NCBI GenBank assembly: GCA_002279765.1 | Contig: NCCR01000090.1 | Location: forward strand, 1 to 35,471 | Source of the DNA: Verrucomicrobia bacterium 12-59-8 | GTDB taxonomy: Bacteria; Verrucomicrobiota; Verrucomicrobiae; Verrucomicrobiales; Verrucomicrobiaceae | Direction of reading: 5' to 3' | Length of the DNA: 35,471 nt | Part shown: piece by piece, positions 7,998-16,263 of the stretch | How the letters are laid out: each line of letters starts with the position of its first letter | Position numbering within the stretch: position 1 is the stretch's first letter | Translations under genes and position numbers: made by a program | The notes under the pieces: model-generated | What the model was told of the DNA's origin: nothing | The model's database searches: none | What the model saw: only the letters and a program-made list of their open reading frames with translations

Positions 7998-8046
7998 CGG
8001 GCAATTTGCCTGTAGTGAATGCGCTCATCGCAGGCAGGATTGCTCG
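7998..8046 (+). terminator. Possible weak hairpin after mrp
   Basis: CGGGCAATTTGCCTG (7998-8012) and CAGGCAGGATTGCTCG (8031-8046) are imperfect inverted repeats that can pair over about 12 positions with one bulge and one mismatch. It lies just past the mrp stop codon, but there is no T-run, so it may be a transcript-stabilising hairpin, a Rho-linked site or chance. Confidence 0.25.
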
Positions 8047-8212
8047 TGGTTCCTTGCGGTTGCATCCATTTGCCATTCCATCATGGTTTGGCCGCCACGC
8101 ATGAAGAATGGGCTATAAAGAAATGGGTAAGAAGGGCGGAATGGCGAAGGCACCTGCGATCAACCTGGTCTTCTGCGAAAAAATCTCCCAAGATGTGGGA
8201 ATCTCATCCGTG

Positions 8213-8773
8213 ATGCCCGCCGAACACACCCACATGAGCGAATCGCACGACCTCTTTCTTGAAACTCTGCAGCGCTACGAGCGGCCCCTAATCCGCTATG
8301 CGCATGGTTACACGGGGGATCTGGAAGACGCGCGGGACATCGTGCAGGATGTGTTTGTGAAGCTCTGCCAGCACCTGGCCACGCTCGACCACGAGCGGCT
8401 CGCGCCCTGGCTCTTCACTGTGTGCCGCAATCGTGCCCTGGACCATTACCGCAAACATCAACGCCTCGTCGTTATGGAAACTGAAACCCTTGATCTGGAA
8501 ACGTCCGCCTCTCCCGCGCCGAATGATGCGATGGAGCAGCGGGAGACCGCCACCGCGCTGCGGGAACTCATCGAAACCCTGCCGGTGCGACAGCGCGAGG
8601 CGGTGCGGCTGAAGTTCATCGCAGGACTGGACTACCAGCAGATCAGCGCCGCGATGCAGACGAGCATCGGCAACGTGGGCTACCTGATCCACCACGGGGT
8701 GGCCGCGCTGAAGACCAAGTGGAAGGACCATGACGCGCCGCAGGCGGTGAAACTGAAACACGCCATCGCTTAA
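8213..8773 (+). CDS. ECF-type RNA polymerase sigma factor
   Basis: From the ATG at 8213 the protein has 186 residues. Region 2 covers about residues 15-82 (RYERPLIRYAHGYTGDLEDA, then RDIVQDVFVKLCQH and WLFTVCRNRALDHYRK, the core-binding and -10-recognition helices). Region 4 covers about 112-165 (LPVRQREAVRLKFIAGLDYQ, QISAAMQTSIGNVGYLIHHG). The two are joined by an acidic linker with no region 3, as in sigma-70 ECF factors. It directs RNA polymerase to a small set of promoters. A start at 8234 (MSESHD) is equally reasonable; neither has a strong ribosome site. The next gene begins 24 bases after its stop and carries an anti-sigma-like N-terminus with one membrane span, so the pair is probably a signalling unit. 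Confidence 0.92.
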   Translation: MPAEHTHMSESHDLFLETLQRYERPLIRYAHGYTGDLEDARDIVQDVFVKLCQHLATLDHERLAPWLFTVCRNRALDHYRKHQRLVVMETETLDLETSASPAPNDAMEQRETATALRELIETLPVRQREAVRLKFIAGLDYQQISAAMQTSIGNVGYLIHHGVAALKTKWKDHDAPQAVKLKHAIA

Positions 8774-8797
8774 ACCCTCTTATTTATTTTTTTTGAT

Positions 8798-11377
8798 ATG
8801 AAACCGGAACAAATCACCGCCTGGGCGCTGGATGAAGCCAGTGCCGAAGAACGCCAGCAGCTTGAGGCGGCGCTGCTTGAGAATCCGCAGGACAAACTGA
8901 AGGCGGACGACACGAAGGCCTTCTGCGACTTTCTGCTGAGTGAGCTGCGGGATGACTCGCTGGCACTGACGGACAAGCAGCGGGAGCAGCTCGTGCGTCA
9001 AGCGTCCAACTCGCCAGAAGCAGGCGCGACACATGCACCACAATCAGCATCCCGGCTGCCCCTTGCCAACGTGACGCGCACACCACAAACCAAGTGGCGC
9101 ATCGGCATCATCGCACACTTCGCCCTGGCCGCATGCGTGACACTGGGCGGATTCTGGACCTGGCAGTTGTATTTTCTAAAGCACGCTGCACGCCAAGTGG
9201 CTGTCTTCGACGATCCTGGATTCAAAGTGAACCTGCCCATGGCCATCGATTCTAAAATGAAACCGGGGCAGCCGGCGGAGAAGACGAAGAAACCGCCGCT
9301 GCCGATGATCATGGCGATGGAGCCGCCGGCCGGCAAACCGCTGGCTCCTGCACCCTTGCCTACGGCTGTGGCCGGGGTGCCCGCAATGGCCTTGAACAAG
9401 GAGCAAAAGCAGCTGCCCCGTGGCGATGGGGCCAAGCTGAAACAGATCCAAGATCAGAATGCTTATGCCCTGAACTTTGGCGACAAAAAGGAGGCAATGG
9501 CTGCGGACCTGCCAGTTGTGCATGCATCTCCATCTTCGACTACGGCAGCCGCAACAAGTACCCCGTTCTCACTGCCAACGGCCACAGATAAAGTTCAGTC
9601 GGGTCTGCTGCTGGCTAATGGCTCGGCTGAAAGCGGCAACTACGACGCTGCCATTGGGCAATATCAAAATGTGCTGCGCACGGACCCTTACAACGCGGCG
9701 GCGCGTCGTGGAATCGAAGCGACCGAGAAGAAGCGCATGGGATATTTCAAGACTGCTTATGACCACCAGAGGACGAAGATGCTGGCCCAGGTGGCAGAGC
9801 CGTGGGCAGAGCAAGTGCCGGTCCAGGCGGGGAGTGTCGTCATGGGCAAAGACGTGAAGACGGATGCCTTTTATCTCGGATCGAATGGGGGGGCTGAATA
9901 CCGCAAGCGTGAGGCTCAAAGCCAGCCGAGCACCCGCGAATCCTACACCCGTATCATCGAAAACGAGCTCAAGGATGTGGCGCGGGTGCCGCTGTCCACG
10001 CTCTCCATTGATGTGGATACCGCCTCTTACGCCAATGTGCGGCGCTTTCTGAACCAGAACATGATCCCGCCGCCGGATGCGGTGCGCATTGAGGAGCTGG
10101 TGAACTACTTCCCCACGGCAGAGGAAGGCCCGGCGCACGATGCGAAGGAACCCTTCGGCGTGCGCATTGAGCTCGCGCCTTGCCCCTGGCAGCCGATGCA
10201 CCGGTTGGCACGCATTGCGATCAAGGGGCGTGAATTGGACAAGGACCGCAAGGCGAGCAATCTGGTCTTCCTCGTCGATGTTTCGGGCTCGATGAATGAG
10301 CCGACCAAACTGCCGCTGGTGCAGCAGTCGCTGCGGTTGCTCACCGAGCAGCTCGGGGAAGGGGACCGCGTGACGATGGTGGTCTATGCTGGCAGCAGCG
10401 GTGTGGTGCTGCCACCGACGAGTGGCGAGAAGAAGGAGGCGATCCTGGGCGCGATCAACCGGCTGAGCGCAGGCGGCAGCACGCATGGCAGCGCAGGCAT
10501 CAAGCTGGCGTATGAGCAGGCGGTGGCCGTATTCATCAAAGGCGGCGTGAACCGCGTCATTCTCTGCACAGATGGTGACTTCAATGTCGGCGTGAGCTCC
10601 CCCGACGAACTGGAAAAACTCATCAAGGACAAGGCGAAGACCGGCGTCTTTCTCAGCGTGCTGGGCTTTGGCTGCGGCAATCTGCAGGACCGCACCATGG
10701 AAACCCTGGCCGACAAAGGCAACGGCAACTACGCCTACATCGACAGCCTCAGCGAGGCGCGCAAGGTGCTGGTGGAGCAGATGAGCGGCACGCTGGAGAC
10801 CATCGCCAAAGACGTAAAAATCCAGGTGGAGTTCAATCCCGCCGCCGTGCGCAGCTACCGCCTCATCGGTTATGAAAACCGCCTGCTGGCCAAAGAGGAC
10901 TTCAACGACGACACGAAGGACGCAGGAGAGATCGGCGCGGGTCATAGCGTGGTGGCCTTGTATGAAATCGTGCCCGCCAATCTGCCTCCTGGCGCGGAGC
11001 CCCGCCAGGCGGTGGACAACCTGAAGTATCAGGCTCCTGCCATCTCTCCCTCACAGCTCGCCGAAGCAGCGAAGAGCGGCGAGATGATGACTGTAAAGCT
11101 GCGCTACAAGGCACCCGACAGTGATCTGAGCAAGCTCATCGAAATACCCACGAAGGACGAAGGCAAGACGCTGACGGCGAGCAGCGAGGAATTCAAATTC
11201 AGCGCGGCGGTGGCGGGCTTTGGCCTGCTGCTGCGTGACTCCAGCTACAAAGGCACGCTGAGCTGGGAAACGGTGCGGAGGCTCGCGTTGGATGGCAAGG
11301 GCGCGGACAAGCTGGGGTATCGCGGGGAGTTCTTCCAGCTCATCGACAAGGCACGCGGGCTGAAGGAGACGAGGTAG
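8798..11377 (+). CDS. Membrane-anchored YfbK-like von Willebrand factor A protein with anti-sigma-like N-terminus
   Basis: The 859-residue protein has a cytoplasmic N-terminus of about 100 residues (MKPEQITAWALDEASAEERQ), whose helical layout resembles the entry region of anti-sigma factors. A single membrane span follows at about 102-127, then a Pro/Ala-rich linker and one TPR-like unit near 276-310. Next comes the VWA-associated N-terminal domain (about 382-450: ESYTRIIENELKDVAR, STLSIDVDTASYANVRRFL) and the VWA domain from about 488 with an intact MIDAS start VDVSGSM and CTDGDFNVG. The C-terminal segment of about 170 residues matches the DUF3520 type of E. coli YfbK. The extracytoplasmic part likely binds a protein partner through a metal ion. 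Position directly behind the ECF sigma gene supports sigma regulation; that role is inferred. Confidence 0.88.
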   Translation: MKPEQITAWALDEASAEERQQLEAALLENPQDKLKADDTKAFCDFLLSELRDDSLALTDKQREQLVRQASNSPEAGATHAPQSASRLPLANVTRTPQTKWRIGIIAHFALAACVTLGGFWTWQLYFLKHAARQVAVFDDPGFKVNLPMAIDSKMKPGQPAEKTKKPPLPMIMAMEPPAGKPLAPAPLPTAVAGVPAMALNKEQKQLPRGDGAKLKQIQDQNAYALNFGDKKEAMAADLPVVHASPSSTTAAATSTPFSLPTATDKVQSGLLLANGSAESGNYDAAIGQYQNVLRTDPYNAAARRGIEATEKKRMGYFKTAYDHQRTKMLAQVAEPWAEQVPVQAGSVVMGKDVKTDAFYLGSNGGAEYRKREAQSQPSTRESYTRIIENELKDVARVPLSTLSIDVDTASYANVRRFLNQNMIPPPDAVRIEELVNYFPTAEEGPAHDAKEPFGVRIELAPCPWQPMHRLARIAIKGRELDKDRKASNLVFLVDVSGSMNEPTKLPLVQQSLRLLTEQLGEGDRVTMVVYAGSSGVVLPPTSGEKKEAILGAINRLSAGGSTHGSAGIKLAYEQAVAVFIKGGVNRVILCTDGDFNVGVSSPDELEKLIKDKAKTGVFLSVLGFGCGNLQDRTMETLADKGNGNYAYIDSLSEARKVLVEQMSGTLETIAKDVKIQVEFNPAAVRSYRLIGYENRLLAKEDFNDDTKDAGEIGAGHSVVALYEIVPANLPPGAEPRQAVDNLKYQAPAISPSQLAEAAKSGEMMTVKLRYKAPDSDLSKLIEIPTKDEGKTLTASSEEFKFSAAVAGFGLLLRDSSYKGTLSWETVRRLALDGKGADKLGYRGEFFQLIDKARGLKETR

Positions 11378-11399
11378 GATGGTGGATCGGTGACAGGCA

Positions 11400-11430
11400 G
11401 TACGACAGGCACTCCTGCCTGTCGATCAGC
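11400..11430 (+). repeat. REP-like palindromic element, left copy
   Basis: The element contains a perfect 9-bp inverted repeat CGACAGGCA / TGCCTGTCG (11404-11412 with 11417-11425) around the loop CTCC. The whole 31-base unit is the reverse complement of 11540-11570 with three differences. It starts 23 bases after the VWA stop codon and may also act as a transcript-end hairpin, although no T-run follows. Confidence 0.8.
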
Positions 11431-11539
11431 GTTTCGCCAAAACCCATAGCCTGCAAGCCACGCTCTCACACAGCCGCAGCAGTCTGACGCTTTCGGGCAC
11501 CCTTTAAAACTCGGTGCCTGCCCGAGGAATGGCGGTGCC

Positions 11540-11570
11540 GCTGACCGACAGACAGGAGTGTCTGTCGTAC
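11540..11570 (-). repeat. REP-like palindromic element, right copy (inverted)
   Basis: CGACAGACA / TGTCTGTCG (11546-11554 with 11559-11567) form a perfect 9-bp stem around GGAG. Compared with the left copy, two of the three differences fall on symmetric positions of the stem, so pairing is kept (G-C in one copy, A-T in the other). This suggests selection for the hairpin rather than for primary sequence alone. Confidence 0.8.
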
Positions 11571-11600
11571 TTCAGAAATCCGAACTCTGCGGTGTAAAAT
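11571..11600 (+). promoter_or_regulatory. Possible sigma-70 promoter of the DUF1549-DUF1501-WD40 genes
   Basis: TTCAGA at 11571-11576 and TAAAAT at 11595-11600 are separated by 18 bases and match the -35 and -10 consensus at four and five of six positions. Transcription would begin near 11607, leaving a leader of about 80 bases before the ATG at 11690. The match is modest and could be chance. Confidence 0.3.
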
Positions 11601-11689
11601 CCGTGTGCTCCGAATGCCACGACTTTTCTCCGCAAGAAATGCCGGGGAGCGCTGTAGTTTTTACACCCCATTGGGTGTTCCCATTCTGC

Positions 11690-13576
11690 ATGCCGCGCCA
11701 CGCCCTGATCGCCCCGTTTTTTTGCTTCTTACTCACTGCGGCCTCCATCACGCAAGGGGCGGATGCCACAGCTCTATGGTCTGGGAAGGTGCGGCAGATT
11801 TTGGATGTGAACTGTGTGAAGTGCCACGGGGTGCTGGAGCAGAAGGGCGGACTGGAACTGGACACGCCGGAGATGGTGCTCAAAGGCGGTGACGACGGTG
11901 TTGTGGTGGCGGCGGGCAAGCCGGAGGCGAGCGCGCTGTTTACGAGTCTGGAAAAGGGCTCAGACCCGCACATGCCGCCGAAGAAGCAGCTGACGGATGC
12001 TGAGCGTGCGGCGGTGAGGGAATGGATCACAGCACTGCCAGTGACTCCTGTGGCTGCGGTGGAGAAGGCGCAGCCTAAGGTGGCGCGGAAGTTTGGCTCG
12101 GGTGAGGAGGCGATCTCGACACTGCTGGCGGAGGGCTGGACGCGTGTGGGGGTGAAGCCTGCGGCGGCGGTGACGGATGCGGTGTGGTGCCGGCGTGTGT
12201 ATCTGGATCTGGCGGGGCGCATCCCCACGCAGGCGGAGCTGGCGGCGTTTGTCGCGGCACCGCAGCGGGATGCGCTGATCGACAAGCTCATCGCGGCACC
12301 GGAGTACGCGGTGCGCATGCGCGAGCTGTGGGACCACTTTTTGATGGGCCGCCTCACGCGCGGAAATCCGGATGGACGGCGCAAGGGCTCGGGCTGGTGG
12401 ACTTTTCTTGAGAAGGCTTTCAAGGACAACCGCCCATGGAACGAGGTGGTGTATGACGTGCTGTGCGCGAAGCCTGACAAAGCACCTGACCGCAAGGGTG
12501 CCTCGTGGTTTTTGTTTGAGCGGAAGAACGACTACCAGAAGATCGCCGAGGCGGTGGCGCCGGTGGTGTATGGGACGAAGATCGACTGCGCGCAGTGCCA
12601 TGACCACCCGCTTGCGCGTGAGATCAAGCAGGCGCACTACTGGGGGCTGGTGGCGGCGTTTAACCGGGGCAAGAATGTGGATGCGAGCGCGGCGGTGGCG
12701 GAGAGCGCGGTGGGTGGGTTCATGAATTTTACCAATTTGAAGAAGGAATCCCAGCCGGCGGTGGTGACGCTGCTGACGGGGCGAACTCTGCCGGAAGTGT
12801 GGCCGGTCGGGGAGACGAAGGAGAATGACGGGCAGGAGATGTATGAGGATGCGAAGGCGGCGGTGCGCGTGCCGAAATACTCGAGGCGCGAGGCTTTTGC
12901 GGAGGCGGCGACGCAGGACAATCCGCTGCTGGCGCGCGCGTTTGTGAATCGCATGTGGGCGGCGCTGACGGGTCGGGGGATCGTGAATCCGCCGGATGAA
13001 ATCAACGAGCGCAACACGCCGAGCCACCCGGAACTGCTGGAATGGCTGGCGCAGGATTTTGCCGCGCACAACTATGACACGAAACGTGTGGTGCGGGAGA
13101 TCGTGCGCAGCCGGGTGTATGCGCTGGGGGCGAGTGATGCGGCACCGGAGTTGTTTGCGGGAATGGCGGAGCGACCGCTGACGGCGGAGCAGCTGGCGCG
13201 CTCGTGGCGCGTGGCGCTGGGCCTGCCACCGGACAATGATGACTTCCGCCGCAGCGTGGTGACGGCGATGCCGGATGTACTGCCGAAGGAGTACAATGCA
13301 TCGTTTCAGCAGGCGCAGTTTTTGACAAGCTCGCCCGCGATGACGGGGCTGCTGCAGGCGGCGCAGGGTGACATCATTGCGAAGCTGACGGCGCTGCCGG
13401 ATGTGAATGCGCAGGTGCGTGAAGCGTTTCAGGCGGTGTATGGCCGTGCGCCGGTTGCGGATGAAGCGGCGCAGGCAGCGGCGTTTGTGACGGCGAATGC
13501 AGAGCGGCCTGCGGAGGCAACGCGGGATCTGCTGTGGGCGCTGATGACGAGCGCGGAGTTTCTGGCGATGCCGTGA
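11690..13576 (+). CDS. Secreted PSCyt1/DUF1549/DUF1553 cytochrome-type protein
   Basis: From the ATG at 11690 the protein has 628 residues and begins with a signal peptide (MPRHALIAPFFCFLLTAASI, cleavage probably after TQGA). Residues about 30-125 form a planctomycete-type cytochrome c domain with CVKCH at 42-46 as a heme c motif (also MPPKKQLTDAE). The DUF1549 domain follows, containing RRVYLDLAGRIPTQAEL and a second CxxCH, CAQCH at 300-304, followed by DHPL. The DUF1553 domain is at the C-terminus (NPLLARAFVNRMWAALTGRG, NPPDEINERNTPSHPELLEW). These proteins are abundant in Planctomycetes and Verrucomicrobia next to DUF1501 genes, as here; their biochemical role is unsettled, with polymer degradation or periplasmic redox reactions proposed. 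Confidence 0.93.
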   Translation: MPRHALIAPFFCFLLTAASITQGADATALWSGKVRQILDVNCVKCHGVLEQKGGLELDTPEMVLKGGDDGVVVAAGKPEASALFTSLEKGSDPHMPPKKQLTDAERAAVREWITALPVTPVAAVEKAQPKVARKFGSGEEAISTLLAEGWTRVGVKPAAAVTDAVWCRRVYLDLAGRIPTQAELAAFVAAPQRDALIDKLIAAPEYAVRMRELWDHFLMGRLTRGNPDGRRKGSGWWTFLEKAFKDNRPWNEVVYDVLCAKPDKAPDRKGASWFLFERKNDYQKIAEAVAPVVYGTKIDCAQCHDHPLAREIKQAHYWGLVAAFNRGKNVDASAAVAESAVGGFMNFTNLKKESQPAVVTLLTGRTLPEVWPVGETKENDGQEMYEDAKAAVRVPKYSRREAFAEAATQDNPLLARAFVNRMWAALTGRGIVNPPDEINERNTPSHPELLEWLAQDFAAHNYDTKRVVREIVRSRVYALGASDAAPELFAGMAERPLTAEQLARSWRVALGLPPDNDDFRRSVVTAMPDVLPKEYNASFQQAQFLTSSPAMTGLLQAAQGDIIAKLTALPDVNAQVREAFQAVYGRAPVADEAAQAAAFVTANAERPAEATRDLLWALMTSAEFLAMP

Positions 13577-13751
13577 ATGGAGGTAGCTGGGAAGAGGGGG
13601 GCGAATAGGTTTGATAGAACAAATAGGACCTCTGAGGACGATGTGCGCTGCGGCATGGGAGCCGTAAAGAAGCTGCGAAGAAAAAAACGCTGCTAAAAAT
13701 GCGCCGCAAACGGTGTAGCTTTCCTGCGCCTGAAATGCCCCTTTGCCCCTG

Positions 13752-15077
13752 ATGAATCTTCGCGATCCCCACCCACGCTGCCCGACTGACGAGCATACAC
13801 TGCATCGGCGGCTGTTTTTGAAGGGGCTAACGGGTGGTGCGCTGGCGAGCACGGCGAGCTTTACGGGGCTGTTTCAGAATCCGGTGTTTGCGGAGGAGAC
13901 GAAGAAGTCGCAGAAGCATTGCATTTTGCTGTGGCTGTGCGGGGCGCCGAGCCAGTTTGAGACGTGGTATCCGAAGCCGGGGAGGCCGGGGAACGGGCCG
14001 TTTGGCAGCATGCCGACGAAGATTCCGGGGATTCATTTTTCTTCACTGATGCCGAAGTGCGCGGGGATCGCGGACAAGCTGAATCTGGTGCGCAGCATGA
14101 AGACGAACCAGCCGGAGCATGCGCTGGCGATCAACCTGCTGCAGCGCGGCGCGCCGGAGCGTGCGGGCTTCACGCGGCCGACGCTGGGCAGCAGTCTGGC
14201 TCAGGCGATGGGGCAGATGGATGCGAAGCTGCCGAATTTTATCTTTCTCGACCCCATCCCCGGCGGCAATGAGTTCGAAGGGTTCAAGGCGGGCAACTGG
14301 GCGGGCTGGCTTGGGGCGGAGTATGCGCCGGTGCGGCTGGGCGGGGACTACACGCAGTTTTTGCAGAGCGAGGCGGCGAGCATCCCGCAGCATGACAAGG
14401 AATCGCGCGAGACATTGCGCAAATTTCTCACTGCGAAGTATGAGCGTGACCGTAGCAGTGCGGTGGCGCGGAGTCAGAATGCGGCGTTTGAGCGGATGAA
14501 GGGGCTAAGCGCGAGTGCGGAACTGTTTGATGTGAACAAGCTGCCGGCGAAGGATCGCGAGCGCTACGGGCCGGGGAGTTTTGCGCAGCATGCGCTGATG
14601 TCGCGGCAACTGGTGGAAAATGGCGCGCCGTTTGTGATGGTGGCCAATGGTATGAACTGGGACAATCATGTGTTCAATCATGAGATTCATCAGATGCTTG
14701 TGCCGGAGCTGGATCATGTGCTGTACAATCTGGTGACGGACCTGGAGGAGCGCGGGCTGCTGGACTCCACGCTGGTGATTGCGATGGGTGAGTTTGGCCG
14801 GAGTCCCTGGATGAATGCGGCTCGCGGTCGCGAGCACTACCCGAACGCCTGGAGCATGATGATGACCGGTTGCGGCCTGAAGCGCGGCGTGGTCACGGGC
14901 GCGACGGACATCGACGGTGTGGATGTGATCGAGAAGCCATACAGCGAGCAGAATCTCTTCGCCACCATCTTCACGGCGCTGGGGATTGATCCGTATGCGG
15001 AGTATGACCTGCCCGGCATGCCCACCTTTCACCGCGTGGAGAACAAGGTGGAGCCGATCCGTGATATCCTCGCCTGA
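13752..15077 (+). CDS. DUF1501 family secreted protein (sulfatase-like fold)
   Basis: From the ATG at 13752 the protein has 441 residues. The N-terminus contains HRRLFLKG followed by a hydrophobic stretch (LTGGALASTASFTGLF), which looks like a Tat signal. The mature part has family signatures such as CILLWLCGAPSQFETWYPKP, GMNWDNH, VIAMGEFGRSPWMN and GRDHYPNAW-like GREHYPNAW. DUF1501 proteins share the alkaline-phosphatase/sulfatase superfamily fold and nearly always follow a DUF1549/DUF1553 gene. The gene starts 175 bases after that gene and is followed eight bases later by the WD40 gene. An upstream in-frame TTG at 13743 is a poorer start. Function is not established. Confidence 0.92.
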   Translation: MNLRDPHPRCPTDEHTLHRRLFLKGLTGGALASTASFTGLFQNPVFAEETKKSQKHCILLWLCGAPSQFETWYPKPGRPGNGPFGSMPTKIPGIHFSSLMPKCAGIADKLNLVRSMKTNQPEHALAINLLQRGAPERAGFTRPTLGSSLAQAMGQMDAKLPNFIFLDPIPGGNEFEGFKAGNWAGWLGAEYAPVRLGGDYTQFLQSEAASIPQHDKESRETLRKFLTAKYERDRSSAVARSQNAAFERMKGLSASAELFDVNKLPAKDRERYGPGSFAQHALMSRQLVENGAPFVMVANGMNWDNHVFNHEIHQMLVPELDHVLYNLVTDLEERGLLDSTLVIAMGEFGRSPWMNAARGREHYPNAWSMMMTGCGLKRGVVTGATDIDGVDVIEKPYSEQNLFATIFTALGIDPYAEYDLPGMPTFHRVENKVEPIRDILA

Positions 15078-15085
15078 GACTGCCC

Positions 15086-16153
15086 ATGAAACTGACCCGC
15101 ACCAAACAATATGATCTGCCCTTTGGCGTGCTTGGGCTCGCGACCACGCCGGATGGCGCGCGTGCCTATACGGCGAGCATGGATGGCAGCGTGCATGCCG
15201 TGGACACCGCGAGCGGCAAGACGGAGGTGTTTGAAAAAACGCACACTTCCTATGCCAGCGGCTGCGTGCTGCTGCCGGATGGCAAGACGCTCATTTCCGC
15301 CGGGTATGACGGCGTGCTGCTGTGGCATGATGTGGCGACGCGGAAGTGTGTGCGTGAGGTGAAGGCACATCAATTTTGGAGCTGGCAGCTGGCGCTGTCG
15401 CCAGATGGCAAGCGGGTGGCGAGTGTGACGGGGCAATACATCGCTGGTGGCTGGAAGTATGAGCCTGCGGCTGAGACGGAGCCGTCGGTGCGTGTGTATG
15501 ACACGGCCAGTGGTGCGCTGGTGGCGAGCTACAGCCACACGCCGCCAGTGCTGAGCTGTGCGTTCAGTCCTGATGGAAAGCATCTGGCTGCGGCGAACAT
15601 GCTGGGCGTGGTGCGTGTGTGGGATGTGCAGGCGAAGGATGGCAAGCCGGTGTCGCAGTGGACTTCGCCGGATTTCACGTCGTGGGGCAGCACGAAGTCG
15701 CACCACTATTCTGGTGGCATTTACAGCCTGGTGTTTTCACCGGATGGCAATGCGTTGCTTGGCTGCGGCATGGGGCCGATGGTGGATCCGATGGCGGGCA
15801 ACGGCAAGATGACGTGGCAGCGCTGGGAGTGGCGCACGGGCAAGCGGATCGATCAGATCAAGGATGGGCAGCATGGCTCGGGACTGATGGAGTCGCTGGC
15901 GTGGCATCCTGATGGGAAGCATTTCCTGATGGCGGGTCGTCAGGCGCAGGGGACGTGGAATGCGGCGGTGTTCAGCGCTGTGGATGGCAGCCTCGTGACC
16001 TCGATGGACACCAAGTCTCGCATGACGCATGCGCGGTTTGCTGCGGATGGGAAGAGTCTGGTGACGACGGTGATCACCGGGCCTGGGAAGGTGAAGCCGG
16101 GACAGCCGTGGCCTGCGATGGGGCGGGTGCAGGTTTATAGCGTGGAGGTTTGA
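15086..16153 (+). CDS. WD40 beta-propeller repeat protein
   Basis: The 355-residue protein consists of WD40-type repeats, seen as recurring SPDGKxL-type turns: TTPDGARAYTASMDGSVHAV, LPDGKTLISAGYDGVLLWHD, LSPDGKRVASVTG, FSPDGKHLAAANMLGVVRVW, FSPDGNALLGCG, HPDGKHFLMAG and a last degenerate unit AADGKSLVTTV. Seven units would make one propeller. There is no clear signal peptide, unlike the two genes before it. It begins eight bases after the DUF1501 stop and completes the three-gene set often seen in PVC bacteria. Such propellers are protein-binding scaffolds; the partner here is probably one of the two upstream products, by inference from position. Confidence 0.9.
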   Translation: MKLTRTKQYDLPFGVLGLATTPDGARAYTASMDGSVHAVDTASGKTEVFEKTHTSYASGCVLLPDGKTLISAGYDGVLLWHDVATRKCVREVKAHQFWSWQLALSPDGKRVASVTGQYIAGGWKYEPAAETEPSVRVYDTASGALVASYSHTPPVLSCAFSPDGKHLAAANMLGVVRVWDVQAKDGKPVSQWTSPDFTSWGSTKSHHYSGGIYSLVFSPDGNALLGCGMGPMVDPMAGNGKMTWQRWEWRTGKRIDQIKDGQHGSGLMESLAWHPDGKHFLMAGRQAQGTWNAAVFSAVDGSLVTSMDTKSRMTHARFAADGKSLVTTVITGPGKVKPGQPWPAMGRVQVYSVEV

Positions 16154-16263
16154 GCGGACTGGGTGTGTCAAGATGTTGCTGTTCGCGGCTGTTTGGCATT
16201 GTGAGAATAGGACGAATGCATGTCGAAGCTTGAATCAGTGATGCAGATCGTTATGGGAATGGC

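Larger units (their letters stand above)
11378..11689. other. Intergenic region with palindromic repeats and a possible promoter
   Basis: These 312 bases lie between the VWA gene and the cytochrome-type gene. They contain two inverted palindromic repeats (listed separately) and a possible promoter for the downstream operon. A longer frame through the region exists (from 11558) but its N-terminal 44 residues are not protein-like, whereas the ATG at 11690 begins a clear signal peptide. Confidence 0.6.

Noticed and set aside
8108..8212. Longer N-terminus for the ECF sigma factor
   Set aside because: The extra 35 residues (starting MGYKEMGKKGG) do not belong to sigma region 2; the family starts near 8213 or 8234.
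9569..10945. A 458-codon minus-strand open frame opposite the VWA gene
   Set aside because: The VWA, TPR and membrane-span features are on the plus strand. The antisense product is rich in His, Arg and Ala without domains.
11558..11689. Longer N-terminus of the DUF1549 protein
   Set aside because: It would run through the palindromic repeat and the candidate promoter and place 44 unrelated residues before a clear signal peptide.
11960..13852. A 630-codon minus-strand open frame opposite the DUF1549/DUF1553 gene
   Set aside because: Extremely Arg/His-rich translation; the plus strand carries heme motifs and conserved domains.
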